Assembly (NCBI GenBank): GCA_020635015.1
Contig: JACKAP010000010.1
Coordinates: 173,512-237,511, forward strand
Source of the DNA: Calditrichia bacterium
GTDB taxonomy: Bacteria > Calditrichota > Calditrichia > RBG-13-44-9 > J075
Direction of reading: 5' to 3'
DNA: 64,000 nt
Shown: positions 25,606 to 32,961 of the stretch, piece by piece
Numbering within the stretch: position 1 is the first letter of the stretch
Layout: the number at the start of each line of letters is the position of its first letter
Notes under the pieces: generated by a model
Told to the model about the DNA's origin: nothing
Database searches by the model: none
The model's input: only the letters and a program-made list of their open reading frames with translations
Translations under genes and position numbers: made by a program

Positions 25606-26132
25606 CAGCCAGAATACCATCCCAACGACTGTTCCCCCGCATCCAGCCACTGCCACTGCTCCTGCCACTGCTACTGACCACCGGTCTCCTGGCCCATGAA
25701 TTTTACGTCAGTATCTGCAAAATCAAATTCGATCCGGAGACGCATTCGCTGGCAGTCAGCTTTCGGATCTTCACCAACGATCTGGAAGACGCCCTGGCGG
25801 CGCGTAGCGGGGAGCGGCGGCAATTGGGGGAGGAAAAGGATGACCCCGCTACGGCGCAGCAGATTGCCGACTATATCGGGGAAAAGGTGGCGATTAAAGT
25901 CAACGACCGTCCGGTGGCGCTGATCTTTGTGCAGACCCGCAACGATTTCGACGCCGTCGAATGCATCTTCCGCGCCGACAGCATCGACACCGTGCAAAAG
26001 CTGTTCATCCACAACGAGATCCTCACCGACCGTATCGATGCCCAGACCAACATCGTGCGCCTGAATATCAACGGGGCCAAAAAATACCTCAACCTGAACA
26101 AACAGTTGGCAGACGAGACGGTGGCGTTTTAA
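25602..26132 (+). CDS. DUF6702-like exported protein whose start codon lies in a repeat
   Basis: A 176-residue protein. The frame is open further upstream, but that part encodes repeat sequence; ATG at 25602 is the only sensible start and is the last ATG of the CATTGCGAG element. A signal peptide follows (PLPLLLPLLLTTGLLA, cut before HEFYVS). The mature part, HEFYVSICKIKFDPETHSLA then FRIFTNDLEDAL and a later KLFIHNEILTDRIDAQTNIV, fits the DUF6702 pattern common in Bacteroidota, a small periplasmic protein of unknown function. No strong ribosome site is seen, though GGAGATTGC lies about 30 bases upstream. It ends 46 bases before the convergent acr3 gene. Confidence 0.7.
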   Translation: MTARIPSQRLFPRIQPLPLLLPLLLTTGLLAHEFYVSICKIKFDPETHSLAVSFRIFTNDLEDALAARSGERRQLGEEKDDPATAQQIADYIGEKVAIKVNDRPVALIFVQTRNDFDAVECIFRADSIDTVQKLFIHNEILTDRIDAQTNIVRLNINGAKKYLNLNKQLADETVAF

Positions 26133-26178
26133 GCCTAGTAACTGATATAACGCGGTAAACAGGTGGCGTCATTGCGGT

Positions 26179-27216
26179 CTAAAAGTATTTTCGATGAAAA
26201 TACAGCGCCACATTGACCAGGCTAATCAACACCGGCACTTCCACCAGCGGCCCGATCACCGTGGCAAAGGCGGTAGGCGAATTCAAGCCGAACACCGCGA
26301 TCGCCACCGCAATCGCCAGCTCAAAATCGTTGCTGGCCGCGGTAAAGGAGACGGTGGCGGCCTTGGGATAATCTGACCCGATTCGCCGGGCGAGGTAGAA
26401 GGTGATAAAGAACATCGCGGCGAAATAAAGCCCGTAAGGGATGGCAACCCGGATCACATCCAACGGCAGTTCCACGATCACTTCCCCTTTCAGCGAGAAC
26501 ATCACAAACACGGTGAAAAGCAGCGCGACCGGGGTCAGTACGGAAATTTTCGGCACGAAACGCCGGTGATACCACTCCTTGTCTTTCACCTGAATCAGGA
26601 TCATCCGGGTCAGCAGTCCGGCGATAAAGGGAATGCCGAGATAGATCAGCACCGTCTTGGCAATTTCGCCGATCGAGATTTCGACGATCGCGCCGCTTAG
26701 CCCGAACAGGGGCGGCAGATAGGTGATGAACACATAGGCGTAAACCGAGTAGAGGAACACCTGGAAGATCGCATTGAACGCCACCAGGCCGGCGGCATAT
26801 TCCGAATCACCTTTCGCCAGGTCGTTCCACACCAGCACCATGGCAATGCAGCGAGCCAGGCCGACCAGGATCACCCCGACCATCAGCTCCGGCTTGTCGG
26901 GCAGAAACAGAATGGCCAGCACAAACATGATCAGCGGCCCGACGATCCAGTTCTGCACCAGCGAGAGCACCAGCAGCCGGACATTGCGGAATACTTTCGG
27001 CAGCTCCTCATAGCGCACCTTGGCCAGCGGCGGATACATCATCAGGATCAGGCCGATGGCGATGGGAATATTGGTGGTGCCGGATTGGAACTGATCCCAG
27101 AACCCGGCGATGGCCGGCGCCAGGTAGCCCAGCAGTACGCCGGCAAACATGGTCAGGAATATCCACAGCGTCAAATAGCGGTCGAAAAACGAGAGCTTCT
27201 TGGCAACTTTTTCCAC
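26179..27216 (-). CDS. acr3: arsenite efflux permease, ACR3 family
   Basis: A 345-residue, ten-helix inner-membrane protein that exports arsenite. Motifs: the N-terminal FFDRYLTLWIFLTMFAGVLLG, NIPIAIGLILMMYPPLAKV, the TM4 VGLARCIAMVLVWN with the essential cysteine, and TAASNDFELAIAVAIAVFG near the end. The start is a GTG with GAGGAT seven bases upstream. It is the last gene of an operon read leftward from arsR. The sequence is complete and normal in length. Confidence 0.95.
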   Translation of the reverse strand: MEKVAKKLSFFDRYLTLWIFLTMFAGVLLGYLAPAIAGFWDQFQSGTTNIPIAIGLILMMYPPLAKVRYEELPKVFRNVRLLVLSLVQNWIVGPLIMFVLAILFLPDKPELMVGVILVGLARCIAMVLVWNDLAKGDSEYAAGLVAFNAIFQVFLYSVYAYVFITYLPPLFGLSGAIVEISIGEIAKTVLIYLGIPFIAGLLTRMILIQVKDKEWYHRRFVPKISVLTPVALLFTVFVMFSLKGEVIVELPLDVIRVAIPYGLYFAAMFFITFYLARRIGSDYPKAATVSFTAASNDFELAIAVAIAVFGLNSPTAFATVIGPLVEVPVLISLVNVALYFHRKYF

Positions 27217-27290
27217 GGTGTATCCTCGATGCTTGGGTATGAGACTGCATACTAAATATTTTAAGATTAAAAATCTGTTTTAGATTTAGT

Positions 27291-27355
27291 CGTTGGTTAT
27301 TGGTTATTGGTTATTGGCAAAAAGCTGTATTGATCAATAACCAACAACCAACATC
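27291..27355. repeat. TTGGTTATTGG inverted-repeat family, copy 2
   Basis: Three TTGGTTATTGG-type steps on the left, complementary CAATAACCAACAACCAAC on the right, around GCAAAAAGCTGTATTGATC. It lies between the thioredoxin-like gene and acr3 and could form a stem in the operon mRNA. Confidence 0.65.
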
Positions 27356-27386
27356 GAATAAAAAAAATGTTTTTAAGCCAAATACA

Positions 27387-27638
27387 TTACACCTTCTCCG
27401 CCTGCTCCGCCAGCCAATGGGCCAGGGTGTGTTTGGTAGGGATCTTGCCGCTGCTGAGCATCGTGCCATTGACAATTAGTGCCGGGGTCAGCATCACCCC
27501 TAATTCTGCGAACCGGTTACGGTCGGTGACTTTCTCCACTTGACCTTCCAGTTCATTTTCGATGACAACCTCCTGGCATAATTTGGCCAGTTTTTCACAG
27601 TTGGCGCATCCCGGGCCAACCACCTTGATGTGCAACAT
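27387..27638 (-). CDS. redox-active thioredoxin-like protein (TM0996/MTH895 family)
   Basis: An 83-residue cytosolic protein starting at the ATG with AGGAGGT six bases upstream; a longer frame has no ribosome site. The active site is CANC (Cys11, Cys14) in KVVGPGCANCEKLAKL, and the cis-Pro loop is MLTPALIVNG. This is the small redox-disulphide family typified by TM0996/MTH895, commonly found with arsR and COG0701 permease genes. It probably supplies electrons or thiols to an arsenic or metal step. It is cotranscribed with its neighbours; the gap to the next upstream gene is 11 bases. Confidence 0.88.
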   Translation of the reverse strand: MLHIKVVGPGCANCEKLAKLCQEVVIENELEGQVEKVTDRNRFAELGVMLTPALIVNGTMLSSGKIPTKHTLAHWLAEQAEKV

Positions 27639-27649
27639 GAGACACCTCC

Positions 27650-28432
27650 TCATCCTTTTAATTTTTGATAGAGTGCGGTTAGCTTGGTCTTGTAAATTTC
27701 CTGAATTTGCGATTCCTGATCGCCGATCGGTTTTACCGGGATTAAATCGACCACTTCTTCATAAGTCAAACCGGAATCGAATAAGAGCCCGATCGTTCCG
27801 CTGACCATTTCCCGGAAGCCGGTCTTAAATTCGCCGTCGGTGAGGCCGAATGATTGCGATAACCGCTGCAGTTCGTTAAACTGGAACCAGAAGTAGGTCG
27901 GCCCCATCGCAGTAAGGATGGCATATGCTTCCAGTTTATCCTCCTCGACCTCCGGCATCTCACCCATTATTCTCAAAAATTCAGCGAGAAATTGTTTGTC
28001 GGAACCGGACATCCCCGGCGCGAAGGCCGTGGGATTAAATCCCTTATTCATCCAGCTCGCGGCATTCGGTATCATCCTGACCACTTTGGGATGGCCGCCC
28101 AGGAGCTCTGCGATCTTTTCCAGCCTGAATTTGGGGGCCAGGGAGATGATGAACGACTTCTCGGAAATGTGCCGGCCAATCTGCTGCAAAACGGCTTCCA
28201 TTGCCGGCGGATGAACTGCCAGGAAAACCATATCCTGCCTTGCAGCCAGGCTGCTATCGGCAGTTAAAACCATATTTAGATCCGGAAAACGTCTTTGAAG
28301 TGATTCAAGCACTCCGGAATCCGGATCGCTGATCACCATCCTTGATGGAACATACCTCTTGTTCTGGAAGGCTGCCAGGAAAATCCTGGCAATCCGCCCA
28401 CCGCCAATGAAACCGAGGGTTAGATCTCTCAT
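27650..28432 (-). CDS. pyrroline-5-carboxylate reductase-like NAD(P)-binding protein in the arsenic operon
   Basis: A 260-residue protein with an N-terminal Rossmann fold: GFIGGGRIARIFLAAF (dinucleotide site), VISDPDSG, then FLAVHPPAMEAVLQQIG (FLAVKP-like) and VVRMIPNAASWMNKGF (like VRVMPNTP in ProC). The helical C-terminal half includes ILTAMGPTYFWFQF. It belongs to the ProC/F420-dependent NADP oxidoreductase superfamily. The ATG has AAGGAG seven bases upstream, and the start lies three bases after the arsC stop, so it is tightly in the operon. I know no established arsenic function for this family; either a housekeeping gene has been recruited or it acts in redox supply. Confidence 0.8.
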   Translation of the reverse strand: MRDLTLGFIGGGRIARIFLAAFQNKRYVPSRMVISDPDSGVLESLQRRFPDLNMVLTADSSLAARQDMVFLAVHPPAMEAVLQQIGRHISEKSFIISLAPKFRLEKIAELLGGHPKVVRMIPNAASWMNKGFNPTAFAPGMSGSDKQFLAEFLRIMGEMPEVEEDKLEAYAILTAMGPTYFWFQFNELQRLSQSFGLTDGEFKTGFREMVSGTIGLLFDSGLTYEEVVDLIPVKPIGDQESQIQEIYKTKLTALYQKLKG

Positions 28433-28435
28433 TTC

Positions 28436-29080
28436 TTACTCCTTCTTTATTGGGGGAACTGTGATCTGCGAAAACGCATACAGCATTTCCCGGGCAATCT
28501 GGCGGCAGCGCTCGTCGTATTTTTCCGTTTCCTGCGAGGTTCCATCGAAAGCTTTGGGATCATCATAGCGAATGGGGATACGTTTGGCAGCGCCGAAGAC
28601 CGTCGGGCAGGCTTCATCCGCATCCGAACAGGTCATGACGGCGCAAAAGTTCTCTTGCGGGTTAAACGGATCATGATAGGTTTTGGAGAAGCATTCCAGG
28701 GGAGGGGCGGCTTCGGCATAACGCACCCGGTAAAGCGGATTGGCACCCTCACCGGTTTTCTCGACAGCAAATCCGGCTTTTTGCACCGCCTGGACCGCCC
28801 GGGGATTGAAGGCGGTCGCCTCGGTGCCGCCGGAATAGGTTTTAATACCGGGGATATCGTAATAATAAGCGGCGGCCTGGGCCCAGATCTGCGATAAATG
28901 ACTGCGCCGCGAGTTGTGGGTACAAATAAAAATCAGCTCTGCGGCCTGATGCGACTGCAGTTGCCGCTGAACAAATCCGGCCAATTGTTTCAGCTCCTCT
29001 TTTCGGATCGAAGGAATTTCGTCAAACTCCAAGATTCGCTGCGCGATATATTGCTGTATGCCTGAAAACAGGTCACTCAT
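28436..29080 (-). CDS. arsC: arsenate reductase of the low-molecular-weight phosphatase type
   Basis: A 214-residue protein starting at the ATG with GAAGGAG seven bases upstream. The P-loop FICTHNSRRSH gives the CX5R signature with Cys53 and Arg59. Later cysteines in AVMTCSDADEACPTVFG are placed as the resolving pair of thioredoxin-linked ArsC. The family reduces arsenate to arsenite for export by Acr3. An N-terminal helical extension of ~45 residues precedes the P-loop, longer than in classical ArsC. The neighbouring thioredoxin-like protein is a plausible electron donor. Confidence 0.9.
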   Translation of the reverse strand: MSDLFSGIQQYIAQRILEFDEIPSIRKEELKQLAGFVQRQLQSHQAAELIFICTHNSRRSHLSQIWAQAAAYYYDIPGIKTYSGGTEATAFNPRAVQAVQKAGFAVEKTGEGANPLYRVRYAEAAPPLECFSKTYHDPFNPQENFCAVMTCSDADEACPTVFGAAKRIPIRYDDPKAFDGTSQETEKYDERCRQIAREMLYAFSQITVPPIKKE

Positions 29081-29149
29081 GGTCTCTCCTTCTATGATCA
29101 TGCAGGTGTTGTTTATACCATCAACCGACATAATCTGAATAATAAGAAC

Positions 29150-29219
29150 TGCTGGATGCTGGATACTTAATAAACCTTTCCATCCTGTATCCAGTATCCA
29201 GCATCCAGCATCCAGTATC
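29150..29219. repeat. TGGATGC inverted repeat upstream of arsC
   Basis: GCTGGATGCTGGATAC on the left pairs with TATCCAGCATCCAGCATCC on the right around AATAAACCTTTCC. It sits in the 153-base gap between the permease and arsC genes. Confidence 0.6.
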
Positions 29220-29233
29220 ATCTTAAACATGAA

Positions 29234-30538
29234 TCATGCGAACAAACTGCCATAAATAACGCCGCTGATCGTGGCCATCACCGTCACCAGCGTCACATAC
29301 ACCAGGGTTTTTTGGGTGCCGATCACCCCGCGGATCACCAGCATATTGGGCAGGGACAGTGCCGGGCCGGCGAGCAGTAAGGCCAGGGCCGGCCCCTTCC
29401 CCATTCCACTGTTGATCAGGCCCTGCAGGATGGGGATTTCGGTCAGGGTGGCAAAATACATGAAAGCCCCGACGATGGAGGCAAAAAAGTTTGCGAACAG
29501 CGAGTTGCCGCCGACCAGGCCGGATATCCATTGGTTCGGAATAATTCCCTGGCCGCCCTCCGGGGCGCCCAGCAGGAAACCGGCGATCAACACGCCGGCG
29601 CCGAGCAGCGGCAATATTTGCTTGGCAAAATCCCAGCTCGACTGCATCCAGGCTTCCGGCTCGCCGGGAGATAGCGAAATTAACACGCTCAGTGCGATCA
29701 CGCCAAGGGTGAAGGTGACCAGAACATGGCCGGGAAAGAACAGCGCAACCGCCGCAACCGGTACCGCCGCCAGCAGGACTTTCCAGAACGGTATGTTCAA
29801 TATCCAGATAAGCGAAGCGGCCAGCAGCATTGCAAAAATGGCGACCAGCCACCATTTCCACAGATATATCTGATAATACACCCCGCTGCTGATGTCCGGT
29901 GCGCCCCAGGTGGCAAAAACCAGAATCGCCACCAGGATAAAAAAGTGGGCGGCTGTCTGCCATAGCGGGCGGTTCTCCTCCGGCATTGGCGCAGCCATTT
30001 GCGACGCTGCCCGGGCACGTTCTTCTGTGCGGTAAATGAAATGCATCAACAATCCAATGATCACGCTGAACAGAACGGCACCGACCACCCGGGCAATGCC
30101 CAGCTCCAGCCCCAAAATCCGCGCCGTGAGGATTATTGCCAGAATATTGATAGCCGGTCCGGAATACAAAAAGGCGATCGCCGGCCCCAGCCCTGCCCCG
30201 CGTTTGTGAATCCCGGAAAAAAGCGGCAGCACGGTGCAGGAGCAAACCGCCAGGATGGTGCCGGAAACCGAAGCCACCAGGTAGGAGCGCCACTTCGGCG
30301 CCTCCGCGCCGAAATGTTTGACCACAGCCGCCTGACTGACAAAAACCGCAATCACCCCGGCAATGAAAAAGGCCGGCACCAGGCAGAGCAGCACATGCTC
30401 CCGCGCATACCAATGGGCCAAAGCAAAGGCCTCGCCCAGGGCTTGCTGGAACTGAAGGTCATCGATCGGCATGAAATAGGCGAAGAGAAAAAATCCGCTG
30501 ATCCACAGCAATGGCTTATACTCTTCCCGCCAACTCAT
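29234..30538 (-). CDS. COG0701 permease (ArsP/SO_0444-like)
   Basis: A 434-residue membrane protein with about eleven helices in two related halves. The family signature is present in the first half, ILAVCSCTVLPLFSGIHKRG followed by GPAIAFLYSGPAINILA, and in degenerate form in the second (ATLTEIPILQGLINSG, GPALALLLAGPALSLPNML). The Cys-Ser-Cys pair probably binds the metal or metalloid. Relatives export trivalent organoarsenicals (ArsP) or copper/zinc (SO_0444). I chose the ATG with GGAG seven bases upstream over an upstream TTG, which would overlap a predicted operator. Confidence 0.87.
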   Translation of the reverse strand: MSWREEYKPLLWISGFFLFAYFMPIDDLQFQQALGEAFALAHWYAREHVLLCLVPAFFIAGVIAVFVSQAAVVKHFGAEAPKWRSYLVASVSGTILAVCSCTVLPLFSGIHKRGAGLGPAIAFLYSGPAINILAIILTARILGLELGIARVVGAVLFSVIIGLLMHFIYRTEERARAASQMAAPMPEENRPLWQTAAHFFILVAILVFATWGAPDISSGVYYQIYLWKWWLVAIFAMLLAASLIWILNIPFWKVLLAAVPVAAVALFFPGHVLVTFTLGVIALSVLISLSPGEPEAWMQSSWDFAKQILPLLGAGVLIAGFLLGAPEGGQGIIPNQWISGLVGGNSLFANFFASIVGAFMYFATLTEIPILQGLINSGMGKGPALALLLAGPALSLPNMLVIRGVIGTQKTLVYVTLVTVMATISGVIYGSLFA

Positions 30539-30549
30539 TTCCAACTCCA

Positions 30550-30571
30550 GTTTATATTTCGCCAAATGACG
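30550..30571. promoter_or_regulatory. predicted ArsR operator (copy 2, before the permease gene)
   Basis: GTTTATATTTCGCCAAAT at 30550-30567 is identical, over 18 bases, to the reverse complement of 31070-31087 upstream of arsR; CG follows one base further on in both. The shared ATTTCG half-site suggests the same repressor binds both places. It lies 12 bases before the permease ATG. Confidence 0.5.
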
Positions 30572-30611
30572 AGTTGTTTTGAATAAATTTTTTCTCTTTG
30601 GGTAGCTATTC

Positions 30612-30649
30612 CTTTTATAGCGACACTATGCATAGTGTCGCTATAAAAG
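30612..30649. repeat. 38-bp perfect palindrome between arsR and the permease
   Basis: Both 19-base arms match without a spacer: CTTTTATAGCGACACTATG and its exact complement. Stems are followed by AAAAG, not a T-run, on either strand, so an ordinary intrinsic terminator is unlikely; operator, transcript cruciform or processing site are alternatives. Confidence 0.85.
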
Positions 30650-30703
30650 AAAGAACGCCTAGAACCCCAATTCTATCGCTTCATCTACCCAAATACCATT
30701 TTT

Positions 30704-31048
30704 TTAGACCCCGCAAATCATATTGCGATCCACCGCCTGTACCTTTTCCGCATCCCGCAACACCGTGGTGTCATCCGGCAACCATTGGGCGATGAGGGGT
30801 AATATTTGGTTGATATACTGCTCCCGGGCTGAGGTATTCAGCGAATAGTTCACCCATTTTCCGTCTTTATCGTCAATGACCAGGTCGGCTTCCCGCAGGA
30901 TGGAAAGGTGTTTGGAAACCGTCGAGCTGGCCAACTGCAGCACATCGGTGATCTCACAGACACACAGCGGGCGGATCTCCAGCATTTTCAGGATGCGCAG
31001 CCGCTGACCGTCGGAAAGTGCTTTGAAAATTTTGAGAACCGCTCGCAT
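30704..31048 (-). CDS. arsR: ArsR/SmtB-family metalloregulatory repressor
   Basis: A 114-residue winged-helix repressor that leaves its operator when it binds arsenite or a metal. The classical metal box is LCVCEITDVL (Cys29, Cys31), directly before the recognition helix LASSTVSKHLSILREADLV. The wing is DKDGKWVNYSLN. A third cysteine stands near the C-terminus (MICGV), which may complete a site. It is the first gene of the operon; a palindromic ATTTCG-N8-CGAAAT site lies upstream of its start and gives a simple autoregulation model. Confidence 0.93.
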   Translation of the reverse strand: MRAVLKIFKALSDGQRLRILKMLEIRPLCVCEITDVLQLASSTVSKHLSILREADLVIDDKDGKWVNYSLNTSAREQYINQILPLIAQWLPDDTTVLRDAEKVQAVDRNMICGV

Positions 31049-31061
31049 ACCGCAAACCTTT

Positions 31062-31087
31062 ATTTCGTTATTTGGCGAAATATAAAC
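31062..31087. promoter_or_regulatory. predicted ArsR operator (copy 1, before arsR)
   Basis: ATTTCG (31062-31067), eight bases, CGAAAT (31076-31081): a perfect 6-8-6 dyad 13 bases upstream of the arsR start. The outer 18 bases recur before the permease gene. Confidence 0.55.
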
Positions 31088-31144
31088 AGTGAGACAATTT
31101 ACGTCAAGTCTTTAGATTTATAATTTGCAGCGCGGCGGTATCAT

Positions 31145-31238
31145 GTTGTTGGTTGTTGGTTGTTGGTTGTTGGTTGTTGGTTGTTGGTTGTTAGCAAAGG
31201 ATTGTCTGATCCAAAAGCCAATGACCAATAACCAGTGA
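31145..31238. repeat. TTGGTTG tandem run with complementary arm, copy 3
   Basis: Seven head-to-tail TTGGTTG steps, then AGCAAAGGATTGTCTGATCC and CCAATGACCAATAACC. The core matches copy 1 (GCAAAGACCTGTCTTGGCC) at most positions. Confidence 0.65.
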
Positions 31239-31272
31239 CGGTTTATCAATAATAAACACTGTCTTTTACCCC

Positions 31273-32595
31273 CTACCCCGGCAGCAGCACGATCCCGATA
31301 TCCATCACGTTGGTCCCGGTAGGCCCGGTTTTCAGCAGGCCGCCGGCCGGTTCGAAAAAATGGTAGGCGTCGTTATCGGCCAGGAAGGCCCGGGGATCGA
31401 GTTGCTTGGCGCGGATTTGCTCCCAAATTGCCGGCCCAAACACCGCCCCGGCGGCATCGGTGGGGCCGTCGGTGCCGTCGGTCCCCCCGCTCAGAAAGGC
31501 ATACGGCGCTTCCAGCCCCTCCAATGCCAGCAATGCCGCCAGGGCCAGCTCCTGGTTTCGTCCCCCTTTGCCCTTGCCCCGCACCGTCACGGTGGTCTCG
31601 CCCCCGAACAGCAACGCCGCCGGCCGGGACAGGGGCTGCCCGCTGGCGGCGATCTCTTGCACCACCGCCGCCAGCACCTTCGCCACCTCCCGCGCCTCCC
31701 CCTGAATCCGGCTGCTCAGCACCAGGGTGCGATAGCCGGCCCGCTGCGCGGCAGCCTCCGCCTGCGCCAGGGCGCGACGGTTATTGCCCAGGATGACATT
31801 CTCGACCTTTGCAAAAACCGGATCGCCGGGCTTGCCGGTTTCCGCCGCCTTCCCAGCCTCTCCCCGGCGCAGATGCCGCAGCACCGCGGCGGGAATGTTT
31901 TCCGTCAGATGATATTTCTCCAGTACCGCCAGGGCATCGGCAAACGAGCTGCTGTCCGGGGCGGTAGGCCCGGAGGCGATCACGTCGAGGTCGTCGCCGA
32001 TCACATCGGAGATGATCAGGCTGAGACAGCGTGCCGGAGCGACGGCCTGCGCCAGTTGCCCCCCTTTGACCCGGGAGAGATGCTTGCGTACCGCGTTGAT
32101 CTCGTGGATGGTGGCGCCACAAGCCAACAATTGGCGCATCGTTTCCTGCAGCGCCTCCAGGGATATCTCGCCGGGAAGCTGTTCCAACAGGGCGGAGCCT
32201 CCCCCGGAAAGCAGGCAGATCACCAGGTCTTCGGCAGTACACTGCTGAAGCATTGCCAGTATCACTGCTGTGGCCTCCAGCGCCGCCCGGTCGGTGAGGG
32301 GATGGCCGGCTTCGCGGATGCTCACCCGCCGGCAGGGCACCCGGTGGCCGTATTTCACCGTCACCAGCCCGGCGGCGATGTGCTCCCCCAACACGCCTTC
32401 CAGCGCCCGGGCCATGTGGGCAGAAGCTTTCCCCGCCCCGATCACATAAATTTTGCCGCGTCCCAGCTCAAACCGCTGTTCGCCGATACAGAGCTGCCCG
32501 TTCACCAGACGCAGTTGCTCCCCGATCAACTGCGCCGGCTGCACCGCCGCCAATGCGGCTTGAAAAATATCGATCGCTTGTTTTGTTAAATCCAT
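31273..32595 (-). CDS. glycerate 2-kinase (MOFRL/DUF4147 family)
   Basis: A 440-residue cytosolic kinase that phosphorylates D-glycerate, feeding it into lower glycolysis. The N-terminal DUF4147 domain has KIYVIGAGKASAHMARALEG and CLLSGGGSALLEQLPG (nucleotide-binding Gly/Ser loop), and LSRVKGGQLAQAVAPA. The C-terminal MOFRL domain has LLFGGETTVTVRGKGKGGRN and FLSGGTDGTDGPTDAAGAV. Length and order are typical of the GckA/TtuD group. It stands alone on the minus strand, with repeats on both sides. No export signal. Confidence 0.93.
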   Translation of the reverse strand: MDLTKQAIDIFQAALAAVQPAQLIGEQLRLVNGQLCIGEQRFELGRGKIYVIGAGKASAHMARALEGVLGEHIAAGLVTVKYGHRVPCRRVSIREAGHPLTDRAALEATAVILAMLQQCTAEDLVICLLSGGGSALLEQLPGEISLEALQETMRQLLACGATIHEINAVRKHLSRVKGGQLAQAVAPARCLSLIISDVIGDDLDVIASGPTAPDSSSFADALAVLEKYHLTENIPAAVLRHLRRGEAGKAAETGKPGDPVFAKVENVILGNNRRALAQAEAAAQRAGYRTLVLSSRIQGEAREVAKVLAAVVQEIAASGQPLSRPAALLFGGETTVTVRGKGKGGRNQELALAALLALEGLEAPYAFLSGGTDGTDGPTDAAGAVFGPAIWEQIRAKQLDPRAFLADNDAYHFFEPAGGLLKTGPTGTNVMDIGIVLLPG

Positions 32596-32961
32596 AAAAG
32601 GAATTTATTAAATCCAGCTTCGGGAAAAAACAGAAAATAGATGTTTGCCCACTGCGTTCGCGATGTTTGCCGGCTGCGCCGGCGTTTTGGTTGGGGGGGC
32701 GCGTGATCGGATTGGGGGTGTGTTGCAGTGCACCTGCACGCGTGCGGTCGGGTCGCGACCCGACCCGACGGGGCAATGCGGAAATCATTCGGGTGCATTC
32801 GCGTATATTCGTGGCAAAAAAACATTCCGCACTCCGCACTCCGAAATCCGCATTCGTATCCCTCCGCACTTTTATCACTTTATCCTTTATCCTTCATCCT
32901 TTATCCTTTATTTTCTCAAAACCAAAGAATACGTACAAACATGCCCAACAGGAGGCTTCTT
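32596..32961. repeat. intergenic repeats including an 18-bp palindrome
   Basis: Bases 32641-32684 hold two reversed ATCGCGAGCG-type units (GATGTTTGCCGGCTGCGCC). A perfect palindrome GTCGGGTCG/CGACCCGAC stands at 32747-32764. Bases 32824-32920 are CCGCACTCCGCACTCCG and ATCCTTTATCCTT runs. No gene is visible; the promoter of the peptidase gene lies near the 3' end. Confidence 0.6.

Noticed and set aside
30612..30649. Rho-independent terminator
   Set aside because: The stem is followed by AAAAG rather than a T-run on both strands.
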